From contig PWUG01000381.1 of the NCBI GenBank assembly GCA_003562605.1, positions 1-5,958 on the forward strand: DNA of 5,958 nt, in the 5' to 3' direction. This stretch comes from Syntrophomonadaceae bacterium (GTDB lineage Bacteria; Bacillota_D; Dethiobacteria; DTU022). Position 1 is the stretch's first letter; each line of letters opens with the position of its first letter. The notes below the pieces were generated by a model. That model worked only from the letters and a program-made list of their open reading frames with translations, did no database searches and had not been told where the DNA came from. Positions 1-5,863 of the stretch are shown piece by piece. The position numbers were made by a program, and so were the translations under genes.

Positions 1-1110
1 CTGCGTTTCGTCGGTGAGGCTTTGGGAGATAATGTGAGTTGGGACGGCTCTACCCGGACTATCACAATTACCAGAGGCGATGGTGTGCCTAAAATCACTC
101 CCGTTGAAGACGTAGGGGAACTGCTGGTACACTTCATCGATGTGGGCCAGGGGGATGCTATCCTCGTCCAATCGCCCAGTGGAGCTACCATGCTCATCGA
201 CGGCGGACCCAGAACCGCAGGTCAAAAGCTGGTCGAGTATCTCAAGCAAGCCGGGATTGACAGCATCGACAAGGTAGTGGCCACGCATCCCCATGCCGAT
301 CATATCGGGGGGCTGATCGACGTATTCGAAGCGTTCGAGGTAGGCAAAGTTTATGATTCCGGGTTCCCTTATGATACCGCTACCTTCCGCACCTACAAAT
401 CGGCCATTCATAGCAAAAATATCGAACTTGTCGTTGCTCACCGCACGAACCCCGTGAACCTCTGCCCCGAGCTGACTATCACCATCGCCCACCCGGGAGC
501 AACGATGGGGGACGCCAACAACAATAGTATCGTCTTAAAACTTGAGCACGGCGAAATTGGCTTCCTCTTCACCGGCGATGCAGAGCGCCAGGCGGAACAG
601 CAGATGCTGGACTATACTAGAACCTTTCTACCCAGCGAAATACTTAAAGTGGGACATCACGGCAGCAGAACTTCCACAACCCCGGAATTCCTGACCGTAG
701 TTTCTCCTGAAGTGGCTGTGATTATGTGCGGGGAAGGTAATCGCTACGGGCATCCTCACCAGGAAGTTTTGGACAGGCTGGCCGCTGCCGGGATAAAGAT
801 TTACCGCTCGGATATCTCAGGAAATATAGTCATCCACAGCGACGGGGCCAGTTATGACGTAGCGGCGGTGCCATTTGAATACACCCCGAAGCCTGCAGAA
901 CCAGCTCCCACGCCATCACTAGACAGGATCAATATCAACATCGCCAGCTTCGAAGAACTGCAGGAAATCGTGCACATTGGACCGAGCAGGGCGGAAGAAA
1001 TTATCAGGTTAAGGCCGTTTAGCTCACTTGATGGGCTTACAAGGGTGACGGGGATCGGGCCGGCCAGATTGCAGGACATCAAGGATGAAGGGAAGGCGTA
1101 TGTGGAGTAA
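1..1110 (+). CDS. ComEC-like MBL-fold hydrolase with ComEA-like helix-hairpin-helix tail (5' partial)
   Basis: The frame is open from nt 1, so this is the 3' part of a longer gene. The TTG at 22 is an internal Leu codon within LRFVGEALGDNVSWDG, the typical end of a copper-amine-oxidase N-terminal-like repeat (fragment residues 1-27). A metallo-beta-lactamase fold follows (about 40-280). Its metal ligands are visible: THPHADHIGG (H96, H98, D100, H101), FTGDAE (D193) and GHHGS (H219/H220), with a further YGHPH (H251/H253). After a Pro-rich linker (about 296-306), residues 310-369 form a double helix-hairpin-helix, with HIGPSRAEEI and TGIGPARL as the hairpins. The MBL part resembles the soluble hydrolase domain of ComEC/Rec2; the tail resembles ComEA. 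Both families act in DNA uptake and binding. No ComEC membrane channel is visible, so a surface or secreted DNA-acting hydrolase is a reasonable inference; a signal peptide would lie outside the window. GC is visibly higher than in the next three genes. Confidence 0.9.
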   Translation: MRFVGEALGDNVSWDGSTRTITITRGDGVPKITPVEDVGELLVHFIDVGQGDAILVQSPSGATMLIDGGPRTAGQKLVEYLKQAGIDSIDKVVATHPHADHIGGLIDVFEAFEVGKVYDSGFPYDTATFRTYKSAIHSKNIELVVAHRTNPVNLCPELTITIAHPGATMGDANNNSIVLKLEHGEIGFLFTGDAERQAEQQMLDYTRTFLPSEILKVGHHGSRTSTTPEFLTVVSPEVAVIMCGEGNRYGHPHQEVLDRLAAAGIKIYRSDISGNIVIHSDGASYDVAAVPFEYTPKPAEPAPTPSLDRININIASFEELQEIVHIGPSRAEEIIRLRPFSSLDGLTRVTGIGPARLQDIKDEGKAYVE

Positions 1111-1179
1111 GCCAATAATAATTACCTTGGACATACTTATCTTTGATCTATTAATGTCTATTAGTAGCAGTTGGAAAGA

Positions 1180-1200
1180 ATCTCTAGTGGGATTAGAGGT
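1180..1200 (+). terminator. weak stem-loop after the MBL gene, possible terminator
   Basis: ATCTCTA (1180-1186) pairs with TAGAGGT (1194-1200), one pair being G.T, around a 7-nt loop. GACCTTTTATG follows, so there is only a short T run. The position, 70 bp past the MBL stop and before the ATPase gene, suits a terminator. The stem is short and the U tract poor, so it may be inefficient or fortuitous. Confidence 0.25.
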
Positions 1201-1215
1201 GACCTTTTATGAAAG

Positions 1216-1227
1216 ATTGATATCAAT
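1216..1227. promoter_or_regulatory. 12-bp perfect palindrome upstream of the ATPase gene
   Basis: ATTGATATCAAT is a perfect palindrome ending 41 bp before the ATPase start codon. It could be an operator half-site pair. The TTGATA within it also resembles a -35 box, but no good -10 lies at 17 bp. In AT-rich DNA such a palindrome can arise by chance. Confidence 0.2.
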
Positions 1228-1252
1228 TCTTGGAACAGCTTATTTATAACGA

Positions 1253-1259
1253 AAAGGAG
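1253..1259 (+). promoter_or_regulatory. Shine-Dalgarno that fixes the ATPase start
   Basis: AAAGGAG lies 9 nt before the ATG at 1269. This supports ATG 1269 over the in-frame TTG at 1230, which has no SD-like sequence in front of it. The choice removes 13 residues from the longest reading. Confidence 0.8.
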
Positions 1260-1268
1260 AATAAGAAT

Positions 1269-3431
1269 ATGACCTTAATAATAAATAGGTTGGTTCGACA
1301 AAACATATTTACAAGTAATTTTCAGAAATTAGAGGATGATAATGAGCTTAAATTTCCAGAGAGCGGAATCGTCGTTGTATATGGTCCTAACGGGGCTGGA
1401 AAAACGTCATTAGCATGTGTGCTTGCTGAAGAGCCTAACACTGAGTATTCACTTACTTATAATGGGCAAGAGTATTTTACCGGAAGTGAATATAAATTAT
1501 TCCATAATATTAGTGATCAAAATGGCCGTAATGTTATTCAGGGAACTACAGAAGACTTTATTCTAGGTGATAACATTCGTAGAGAGTATGAGTTAAAGAA
1601 AGCAATCGAAAAGGATTTTGATTATCTCTACAATTCTGTGCTAATTCCAAAGTTGAAATCTGACTTTGGTATCACAAAAAAACAGAGCCCGTTCCATGAA
1701 AAGATAACTGATAAACAAATCGTCCATTATGTTTCTGATCTAGCAAACAACCGGGCGAAGGGTCAAAATATCGAACGTTCTGAGTTTCTAAATTTTATTA
1801 AATCATTAGAAGTAAAAAAGATTGATGAATACGACGAAGCTAAATTTAAGTTTTTAATAGAAGACTTCAGCAAGAGCAATTCCATTATTGCTAAATTACT
1901 GGATTTTGGTCAGGACAACCTCATAGTAGATAAGGGAATAACAAAGGTTGAAGAAAATACAGATGCAATTGGGGTTTTAAAGAAATATTTCTACATAAAT
2001 GATTGTGTTGTATGTGATACTGGCATCGATAGACTATCATTATTAGAAAAAAAGCAGCAGGAAATGGACAGAAACTACAATGAACTTGACGATACAGCAA
2101 AGAAGATCCTTGAAGGTTTACGAGAAACAGTTGCGAAAGAAGATCCATTTTGTATTAAGAAAGCACTTACGGAATCAGCAATATCAGGGAGTACCAGAAG
2201 TATATCTGAGTTATTAACAGAGTTTGGGCGTTATTTTAATTTGTTTAATGAGAAACTATTTAATTTATTCGCCAGTAGCATAGAAGGGTTAGAAATCCTC
2301 GAGAATCAAAAAGAATATGAATCGATAATAGCTGAAAAGCCTCAACTGACAGACGAAGACGTCCTTTTTATAGAAAAATTCGTAAATGATTGTATAGACA
2401 AGAAAATCGAACTCCATCGAGATGAGGAAGGCAATCTTGAGTTATTACTTGGAAGCAAAAAATTTCTTAACGAAGATCGGAAGAATCTTTCTTTGAGCAA
2501 CGGTGAGCAGAATTTTATTTCAATTGCATTTGAATTACTAAAAGCTAAGAAACTAGAAGCACCAATAGTGGTGTTAGACGACCCTATTTCCAGCTTTGAC
2601 TCAATATATAAAAACAAAATCGCTTATGCGATCATCAAGTTTCTTGAAGGAAAGATGCAAATTATACTGACTCATAATACTGATCTGATTAAACTCTTGG
2701 AGCATCAAAGGTCCCAGTGTTTCAATCTTTACATTCTGAACAACACGGAAGGTGAAAAGAATGGATTCATACAAATTATTGATAAAGAACAGGGGCTTTT
2801 GCTCTACTTGCATAAACTCATTAACTTCCTAAGGGATGATATTAGTGATTATATTATTGATGAGCGTCTTTTCCTAATTGCACTGATTCCCTTTATGCGC
2901 AGCTTCTCTATGATTCTGGGAAAATCAAAACTAGCTATCAAAAATCAACTGACTGGAGTAATGCATGGTTATAACGATGACAAGGTTAATCTGAATTTGG
3001 TTTACAATGAACTTTTTGGTGCAAATTTCTTTAAAGAATCTATCATTATTTCAGTGGATGATATACTTAAAGTGGAAATTAAAAATTTTAAAATTTTGAA
3101 TGACCATTTTTATCCTCTGCTCAATCGAGCTTTAGTTCATGTGCTAACATATCTTTACCTTAGACTACAAGTAGAAAAAATACTAGTTACAAAATATCAA
3201 ATAAACACTAAAAAGTATGATCAGCTAACACGAATTATCAATAAGGCATTTAATGGAAGTACTCAGGAAAGTGTTGAAAAACGAGTATTTCTTCTCTCGA
3301 AAAAGACTCTGTTAAATGAGTTTAACCATTTTGATGAAGACATGAATATTTTTCAGCCTGCGATGGACATAACAGATACGGCTTTGTACAAAGAGAAGAG
3401 AGAAATTCTTGATTTTTTAGAATCACTATGA
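1269..3431 (+). CDS. AAA/ABC-type ATPase, AAA_13/RecF-like, defence-associated candidate
   Basis: The predicted protein has 720 aa and an SMC/ABC-like split ATPase head. Walker A is GPNGAGKTS (39-47), the ABC signature-like stretch is LSLSNGEQ (407-414), Walker B is IVVLDDPISSFD (433-444) and the H-loop is LTHNTD (467-472). Between the two half-sites lies a roughly 350-residue, largely helical insertion. It carries one CxxC (C246, C249) followed by a charged helical stretch (about 255-290), reminiscent of the zinc hook of Rad50 and RloC. About 240 residues follow the H-loop. They include NRALVHVLTYLYLR (619-632) and a FNHFDEDMNIFQPAMD stretch (685-700) whose function I do not recognise. Related ATPases occur in anti-phage modules (PrrC/RloC anticodon nucleases, Septu, retron ATPases), but I cannot place this one in a named system. 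It is AT-rich, unlike the gene before it. A sensor or switch role powered by ATP is inferred. Confidence 0.85.
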   Translation: MTLIINRLVRQNIFTSNFQKLEDDNELKFPESGIVVVYGPNGAGKTSLACVLAEEPNTEYSLTYNGQEYFTGSEYKLFHNISDQNGRNVIQGTTEDFILGDNIRREYELKKAIEKDFDYLYNSVLIPKLKSDFGITKKQSPFHEKITDKQIVHYVSDLANNRAKGQNIERSEFLNFIKSLEVKKIDEYDEAKFKFLIEDFSKSNSIIAKLLDFGQDNLIVDKGITKVEENTDAIGVLKKYFYINDCVVCDTGIDRLSLLEKKQQEMDRNYNELDDTAKKILEGLRETVAKEDPFCIKKALTESAISGSTRSISELLTEFGRYFNLFNEKLFNLFASSIEGLEILENQKEYESIIAEKPQLTDEDVLFIEKFVNDCIDKKIELHRDEEGNLELLLGSKKFLNEDRKNLSLSNGEQNFISIAFELLKAKKLEAPIVVLDDPISSFDSIYKNKIAYAIIKFLEGKMQIILTHNTDLIKLLEHQRSQCFNLYILNNTEGEKNGFIQIIDKEQGLLLYLHKLINFLRDDISDYIIDERLFLIALIPFMRSFSMILGKSKLAIKNQLTGVMHGYNDDKVNLNLVYNELFGANFFKESIIISVDDILKVEIKNFKILNDHFYPLLNRALVHVLTYLYLRLQVEKILVTKYQINTKKYDQLTRIINKAFNGSTQESVEKRVFLLSKKTLLNEFNHFDEDMNIFQPAMDITDTALYKEKREILDFLESL

Positions 3432-3445
3432 GCTTCTAACATAAC

Positions 3446-3468
3446 ATAAAATATCATCGATATTTTAT
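3446..3468. repeat. 10-bp perfect inverted repeat just after the ATPase stop
   Basis: ATAAAATATC (3446-3455) and GATATTTTAT (3459-3468) are perfect reverse complements around a 3-nt loop, 14 nt after the TGA. The stem has only one G-C pair and no clean T run follows. It could be a weak terminator, an mRNA 3'-end stabiliser or an AT-rich operator. Confidence 0.4.
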
Positions 3469-3561
3469 ATGAAGCAGTGGCCTTATACAATAAATGCAGC
3501 TTAAAGCAAGAAGGCATGACAACTTCTACTATTCTATCTACCCATAAGGCTAATAATCGAC

Positions 3562-3604
3562 AGTTAAACCCATTATGCTTATGAAGGAAGCATGTAAGTT
3601 AAAC
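3562..3604. repeat. hairpin bracketed by AGTTAAAC direct repeats
   Basis: ATGCTT (3575-3580) and AAGCAT (3588-3593) form a perfect 6-bp stem with a 7-nt loop. Identical 8-mers AGTTAAAC start at 3562 and 3597, 35 bp apart. The element lies 79 bp upstream of the HEPN-like start codon, where a regulator could bind. Function is not established. Confidence 0.35.
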
Positions 3605-3667
3605 ACTGTGCTATTAACATACTGGAATTAGACACGCAGTTTTATGATGGTTTACCTGGTTTAAAAA

Positions 3668-3673
3668 AAGGGG
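3668..3673 (+). promoter_or_regulatory. Shine-Dalgarno of the HEPN-like gene
   Basis: AAGGGG lies 9 nt before ATG 3683 and supports that start. A TATGAT at 3643-3648 could be a -10 box, but I see no convincing -35 at the right distance. Confidence 0.65.
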
Positions 3674-3682
3674 ATTGCCTAT

Positions 3683-4285
3683 ATGCCAAAACGTTTACGT
3701 GATGAACCGATATATCTTGCACCTAAAATATTAGCCTTTCGGGATGTCAACTATGAACCAGTGATAACAGATGAACGGACTGGGAAAAAGTTGAATCCAT
3801 TTATCATCGATGACAAAATATACATTTATAAGCGTCAGGTAGAGGAATGGTTTTTAAACCGTGCCGTCAGCTTATGTCACAGGAAGAATAACAATTTTGT
3901 TGTTGTTATGATAGCTACATCGTACATTGAAGGCATTGAACAATATCGTAATGGCAGATTAAGTCATGGTCACAGTAAGCAATACTTTTCAGATGGTATG
4001 AAAAGAATCTTCGGAATACAAAACGTTTCCGATAACCAGCTTAAAATGTTGTATAAGCACTTAAGATGTGGTTTGTTCCATAATGGTATGAGTGGAGATG
4101 TTGTTGTCTTAAACCGCACATTGAAAGGTGCAATTGAATTTTCAAATCGTGGAACGATAGATATTAACCCAAGACTATTTTTAGCCGCTATTTTAAAAGA
4201 CTTTCAGCAATATATAAACGAATTGAGTAATCAGAATAATACTATACTGCGAAACAATTTTAATCGTATGTTCAGCGTAGTGTAG
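3683..4285 (+). CDS. HEPN-like protein with R-X4-H motif, candidate RNase
   Basis: The protein has 200 aa and no signal peptide or membrane helix, so it is probably cytoplasmic. The N-terminal 60 residues are charged and mixed strand/helix (IDDKIYIYKRQVEEWF). The core (about 65-135) looks helical: NNNFVVVMIATSYIEGIEQY, then KQYFSDGMKRIFG, then YKHLRCGLFHNGMS. The last segment holds R128-C-G-L-F-H133, which fits the R-X4-6-H signature of HEPN ribonucleases and is followed by N134-G135, as in many HEPN active-site helices. HEPN proteins are RNases in toxin-antitoxin, abortive-infection and CRISPR effectors. Similar short proteins exist in other bacteria with no assigned role, so RNase activity here is inferred from the motif alone. 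No HEPN antitoxin such as an MNT nucleotidyltransferase is adjacent. The nearest genes are an ATPase upstream and a CHAT protease downstream, both AT-rich and on the same strand, which suggests shared acquisition. Confidence 0.8.
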   Translation: MPKRLRDEPIYLAPKILAFRDVNYEPVITDERTGKKLNPFIIDDKIYIYKRQVEEWFLNRAVSLCHRKNNNFVVVMIATSYIEGIEQYRNGRLSHGHSKQYFSDGMKRIFGIQNVSDNQLKMLYKHLRCGLFHNGMSGDVVVLNRTLKGAIEFSNRGTIDINPRLFLAAILKDFQQYINELSNQNNTILRNNFNRMFSVV

Positions 4286-4474
4286 AGCTTAGGTAGATGA
4301 TAACCTATAATAACCACAGGCCTTCCCATTATGTTTAATAGAAAAAGTACCTATGTATATAAGTTCGTTTTTCAATTATCAGGAAGTTAGACAAAGACCT
4401 TTGCGCACTAACGAACGAATTTGAATGAAAGACTAAAGATCAATGAATGACGAGAATGAAATGGAGGAAGAGTA
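4286..4474. other. 189-bp non-coding spacer before the CHAT gene
   Basis: No gene is visible except a 10-codon frame at 4443-4475 (listed separately). Small dyads are present: TAGGT/ACCTA right after the HEPN-like stop, CAAAG/CTTTG at 4392-4403, and a 7-bp inverted repeat GTTCGTT (4363-4369)/AACGAAC (4410-4416). TATATA at 4356-4361 could be a -10 box but has a poor -35. The spacing argues for separate transcriptional or post-transcriptional control of the CHAT gene. Confidence 0.45.
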
Positions 4475-4475
4475 A
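4443..4475 (+). CDS. possible 10-codon acidic leader peptide overlapping the CHAT start
   Basis: The frame reads MNDENEMEEE and stops at TAA 4473-4475, so its last base is the A of the CHAT start codon (TAATG overlap). Such overlaps often couple translation. Against it, no strong SD precedes ATG 4443, and half its sequence is the purine-rich SD region of the CHAT gene, which makes an acidic frame likely by chance. Confidence 0.15.
   Translation: MNDENEMEEE
4463..4470 (+). promoter_or_regulatory. Shine-Dalgarno of the CHAT gene
   Basis: GGAGGAAG is a near-perfect anti-SD match; its GGAGG core ends 7 nt before ATG 4475. It is one of the strongest ribosome binding sites in the window and predicts efficient translation. 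Confidence 0.8.
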
Positions 4476-5533
4476 TGGCTCTTATTGATACATACCGAAA
4501 CAATATGCAACGCAAACGTCAAGAGATGGTTTCCTTACGTGAAAAAATGGCTAAAGAAAGTGGGAAAAAAACTGGTATTAATACTAAAATTCTGTCTGCA
4601 AAATCCGCTATTAGCCGAACAAAATCCGAGTCAACAACCAAGTCAAAACTTAACGAAATAAGTAGACTGGAAAAATCCTTGTCGGATATTGATAAGGCAA
4701 TTGCTGATCTGGAAAAGAAATTTGCATCAAAAGAAAAAGAGTACAACACTGAGGAAAAGAAGTATAAAGCCGAAGAGGAAAAGCAGCGCAAAAAGCAGGA
4801 GCAGGAAGACAAGCAGCGCCAGAAGGTAAGTGAACATACTTTCCAGAAAATTAATCAAGCAATCGCTACGCAGCAGAGACAGCAGTCTGATATGCAAAAT
4901 GATATCGAACGGCTCAAAGCTGTTCCCGAAAAAATCACCGTGTTGTTCTTTGCCACCAATCCAACAAATACTAGCAAACTGCGTTTGGATGAAGAATCAC
5001 GAACGATACAGGAAATAATTCGCAAATCTGAGCACAGAGATTCTATCTTTTTTGAAAGCAGATGGGCTGTTCGGCCGCTGGATATTCTTCAAGCTATCAA
5101 CGAGGTAAACCCTGATGTCGTCCATTTTAGCGGTCATGGTGCGTCTCATGGCGACCTTGTTCTGGAAAACACAGACGGTACAGCTAAATTTGTAACTAAA
5201 GAAGCAATCACACAAACAATTATGTCATCATCAGATAAAATTCACCTTATTTTCTTTAATGCTTGCTATTCCTATGAACAGGCCCAATCTGTTGTAAATT
5301 ATGTAGATGCGGCTATTGGTATGACAACATCTGTAGGAGATGCAGCTGCTTGTGCTTTTGCGGCACAATTCTATTCATCACTTGGTTTTGGCTTTTCGGT
5401 CCAAAAAGCATTTGAACAGGCTAAAGGCGTTATGATGCTTGAAGATCCAGATGAATGTATTACCCCTGAACTTTTTGTAAAAGACGGTGTTGATGCCGAT
5501 ACACTTTTTATTGTAAAACCCGTTGAAAACTAA
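4475..5533 (+). CDS. coiled-coil CHAT-domain (caspase-like) protease
   Basis: The protein has 352 aa in two parts. Residues 1-150 are highly charged and Lys/Glu/Gln-rich with heptad character (for example 55-120), indicating a long coiled coil for oligomerisation or partner binding. Residues 153-350 form a CHAT domain: strand ITVLFFATNP (154-163), LRLDEESRTIQEII (169-182), RWAVRPLDILQAI (196-208), then HFSGHG with catalytic His at 221 (217-222) and IFFNACYS with catalytic Cys264 (259-266). IGMTTSVGDAAACAFAAQFY (281-300) is the usual helix after the active site. CHAT proteases belong to the caspase clan (C14-like). In bacteria they act as effectors in defence, for example the TPR-CHAT partner of type III-E CRISPR and the proteases that cleave bacterial gasdermins. 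The dyad is intact, so an active protease is expected. No gasdermin or CRISPR gene is visible here; the HEPN-like protein is the nearest candidate substrate or partner, which is inference. Confidence 0.9.
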   Translation: MALIDTYRNNMQRKRQEMVSLREKMAKESGKKTGINTKILSAKSAISRTKSESTTKSKLNEISRLEKSLSDIDKAIADLEKKFASKEKEYNTEEKKYKAEEEKQRKKQEQEDKQRQKVSEHTFQKINQAIATQQRQQSDMQNDIERLKAVPEKITVLFFATNPTNTSKLRLDEESRTIQEIIRKSEHRDSIFFESRWAVRPLDILQAINEVNPDVVHFSGHGASHGDLVLENTDGTAKFVTKEAITQTIMSSSDKIHLIFFNACYSYEQAQSVVNYVDAAIGMTTSVGDAAACAFAAQFYSSLGFGFSVQKAFEQAKGVMMLEDPDECITPELFVKDGVDADTLFIVKPVEN

Positions 5534-5600
5534 CGAGTGTAAAGAATGGAAAACTAATGATATAACGAACTGCTCGGGAGTGTTTAAACTCGGAAAGATT

Positions 5601-5626
5601 AATAACTTCGCCGAAGGCTAATTATT
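5601..5626 (+). terminator. stem-loop downstream of the CHAT gene
   Basis: AATAA (5601-5605) and CTTC (5606-5609) pair with GAAG (5613-5616) and TTATT (5622-5626), with a GCC triloop and a 5-nt bulge. It lies 67 bp after the CHAT stop. No T run follows, so it would be a poor intrinsic terminator; it may only be an mRNA 3' structure. Confidence 0.25.
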
Positions 5627-5702
5627 GGAAGTTCACAGAGATATGAAAAAGACTATAGATAAGTTAATCAGTTGCCCATATTATTATTAGGTCAGGTTCA
5701 TC

Positions 5703-5765
5703 ATCACGGTTATTGAAGAATAAATCACCCGGAACTGGCCACTAACAATAACCTGAATCCGTGAT
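5703..5765. repeat. imperfect inverted repeat upstream of the transposase
   Basis: ATCACGGTTATTG (5703-5715) pairs with CAATAA (5746-5751) plus CCGTGAT (5759-5765), with a 7-nt bulge on the right arm and a 30-nt loop. TCAGGTT (5692-5698) is also complementary to AACCTGA (5750-5756). It may be a subterminal IS structure that blocks read-through into the transposase, or lie just outside the IS. Confidence 0.35.
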
Positions 5766-5806
5766 AAGAATTGATAAAATAGCTAGTAATTTGAAGCAAG
5801 ATATAG

Positions 5807-5812
5807 TATAAT
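5807..5812 (+). promoter_or_regulatory. possible -10 box of the transposase promoter
   Basis: TATAAT matches the sigma-A -10 consensus exactly, 51 bp before the transposase ATG. The hexamer 17 bp upstream (TAGTAA, 5784-5789) is a poor -35, as expected of a weak IS promoter. This rests on sequence match only. Confidence 0.35.
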
Positions 5813-5863
5813 AAAGGTATTGAGGCATAATCAAGAATTCAAAAACTCACCCTGGAGGTGCCG

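Larger units (their letters stand above)
3432..3682. other. 251-bp non-coding spacer with dyads and a direct repeat
   Basis: No credible gene is visible. Two tiny frames starting at 3469 (11 codons) and 3494 (17 codons) lack an SD. The spacer contains a 10-bp inverted repeat (3446-3468) and a 6-bp hairpin (3575-3593) flanked by two copies of AGTTAAAC (3562-3569 and 3597-3604). TGGTTTA occurs twice (3648-3654 and 3657-3663) just before the ribosome binding site. It probably holds the end of the ATPase transcript and the control region of the HEPN-like gene. Confidence 0.5.
5534..5863. other. 330-bp non-coding region between the CHAT gene and the transposase
   Basis: No open frame of note appears on either strand. 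The region contains two imperfect hairpins (5601-5626 and 5703-5765, listed separately), a TATAAT at 5807-5812 and the transposase ribosome binding site. The left end of the insertion sequence must lie somewhere in this stretch; it cannot be placed without the right-end inverted repeat, which is outside the window. Confidence 0.5.

Noticed and set aside
22..1110. Starting the MBL gene at TTG 22
   Set aside because: The frame is open to nt 1 and the residues before and after 22 form one continuous copper-amine-oxidase-like motif, so the gene is cut by the window edge.
852..1115. Minus-strand frame over the end of the MBL gene
   Set aside because: It is the shadow of the helix-hairpin-helix coding region, has no SD-supported start and its composition is not protein-like.
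1230..1268. TTG 1230 as start of the ATPase gene
   Set aside because: No SD precedes it, whereas AAAGGAG is well placed for ATG 1269. The extra 13 residues are not part of the ATPase strand that begins at MTLIINRLV.
3494..3547. 17-codon frame beginning MQLKARRHDN in the spacer
   Set aside because: It has no ribosome binding site and is too short to judge; I cannot support it as a gene or as a relic of one.
4519..4812. Minus-strand Ser/Phe-rich frame opposite the coiled coil
   Set aside because: The Ser/Phe bias is the mirror of Lys/Glu-rich codons on the plus strand; this is a shadow frame.
3432..5640. Integron-like attC sites: GTTRRRY matches at 3563, 3598 and 4386 behind cassette-like genes
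   Set aside because: The motif is degenerate and about one match per kb is expected by chance. No matching RYYYAAC partners with paired L boxes were found, and no integrase is visible.
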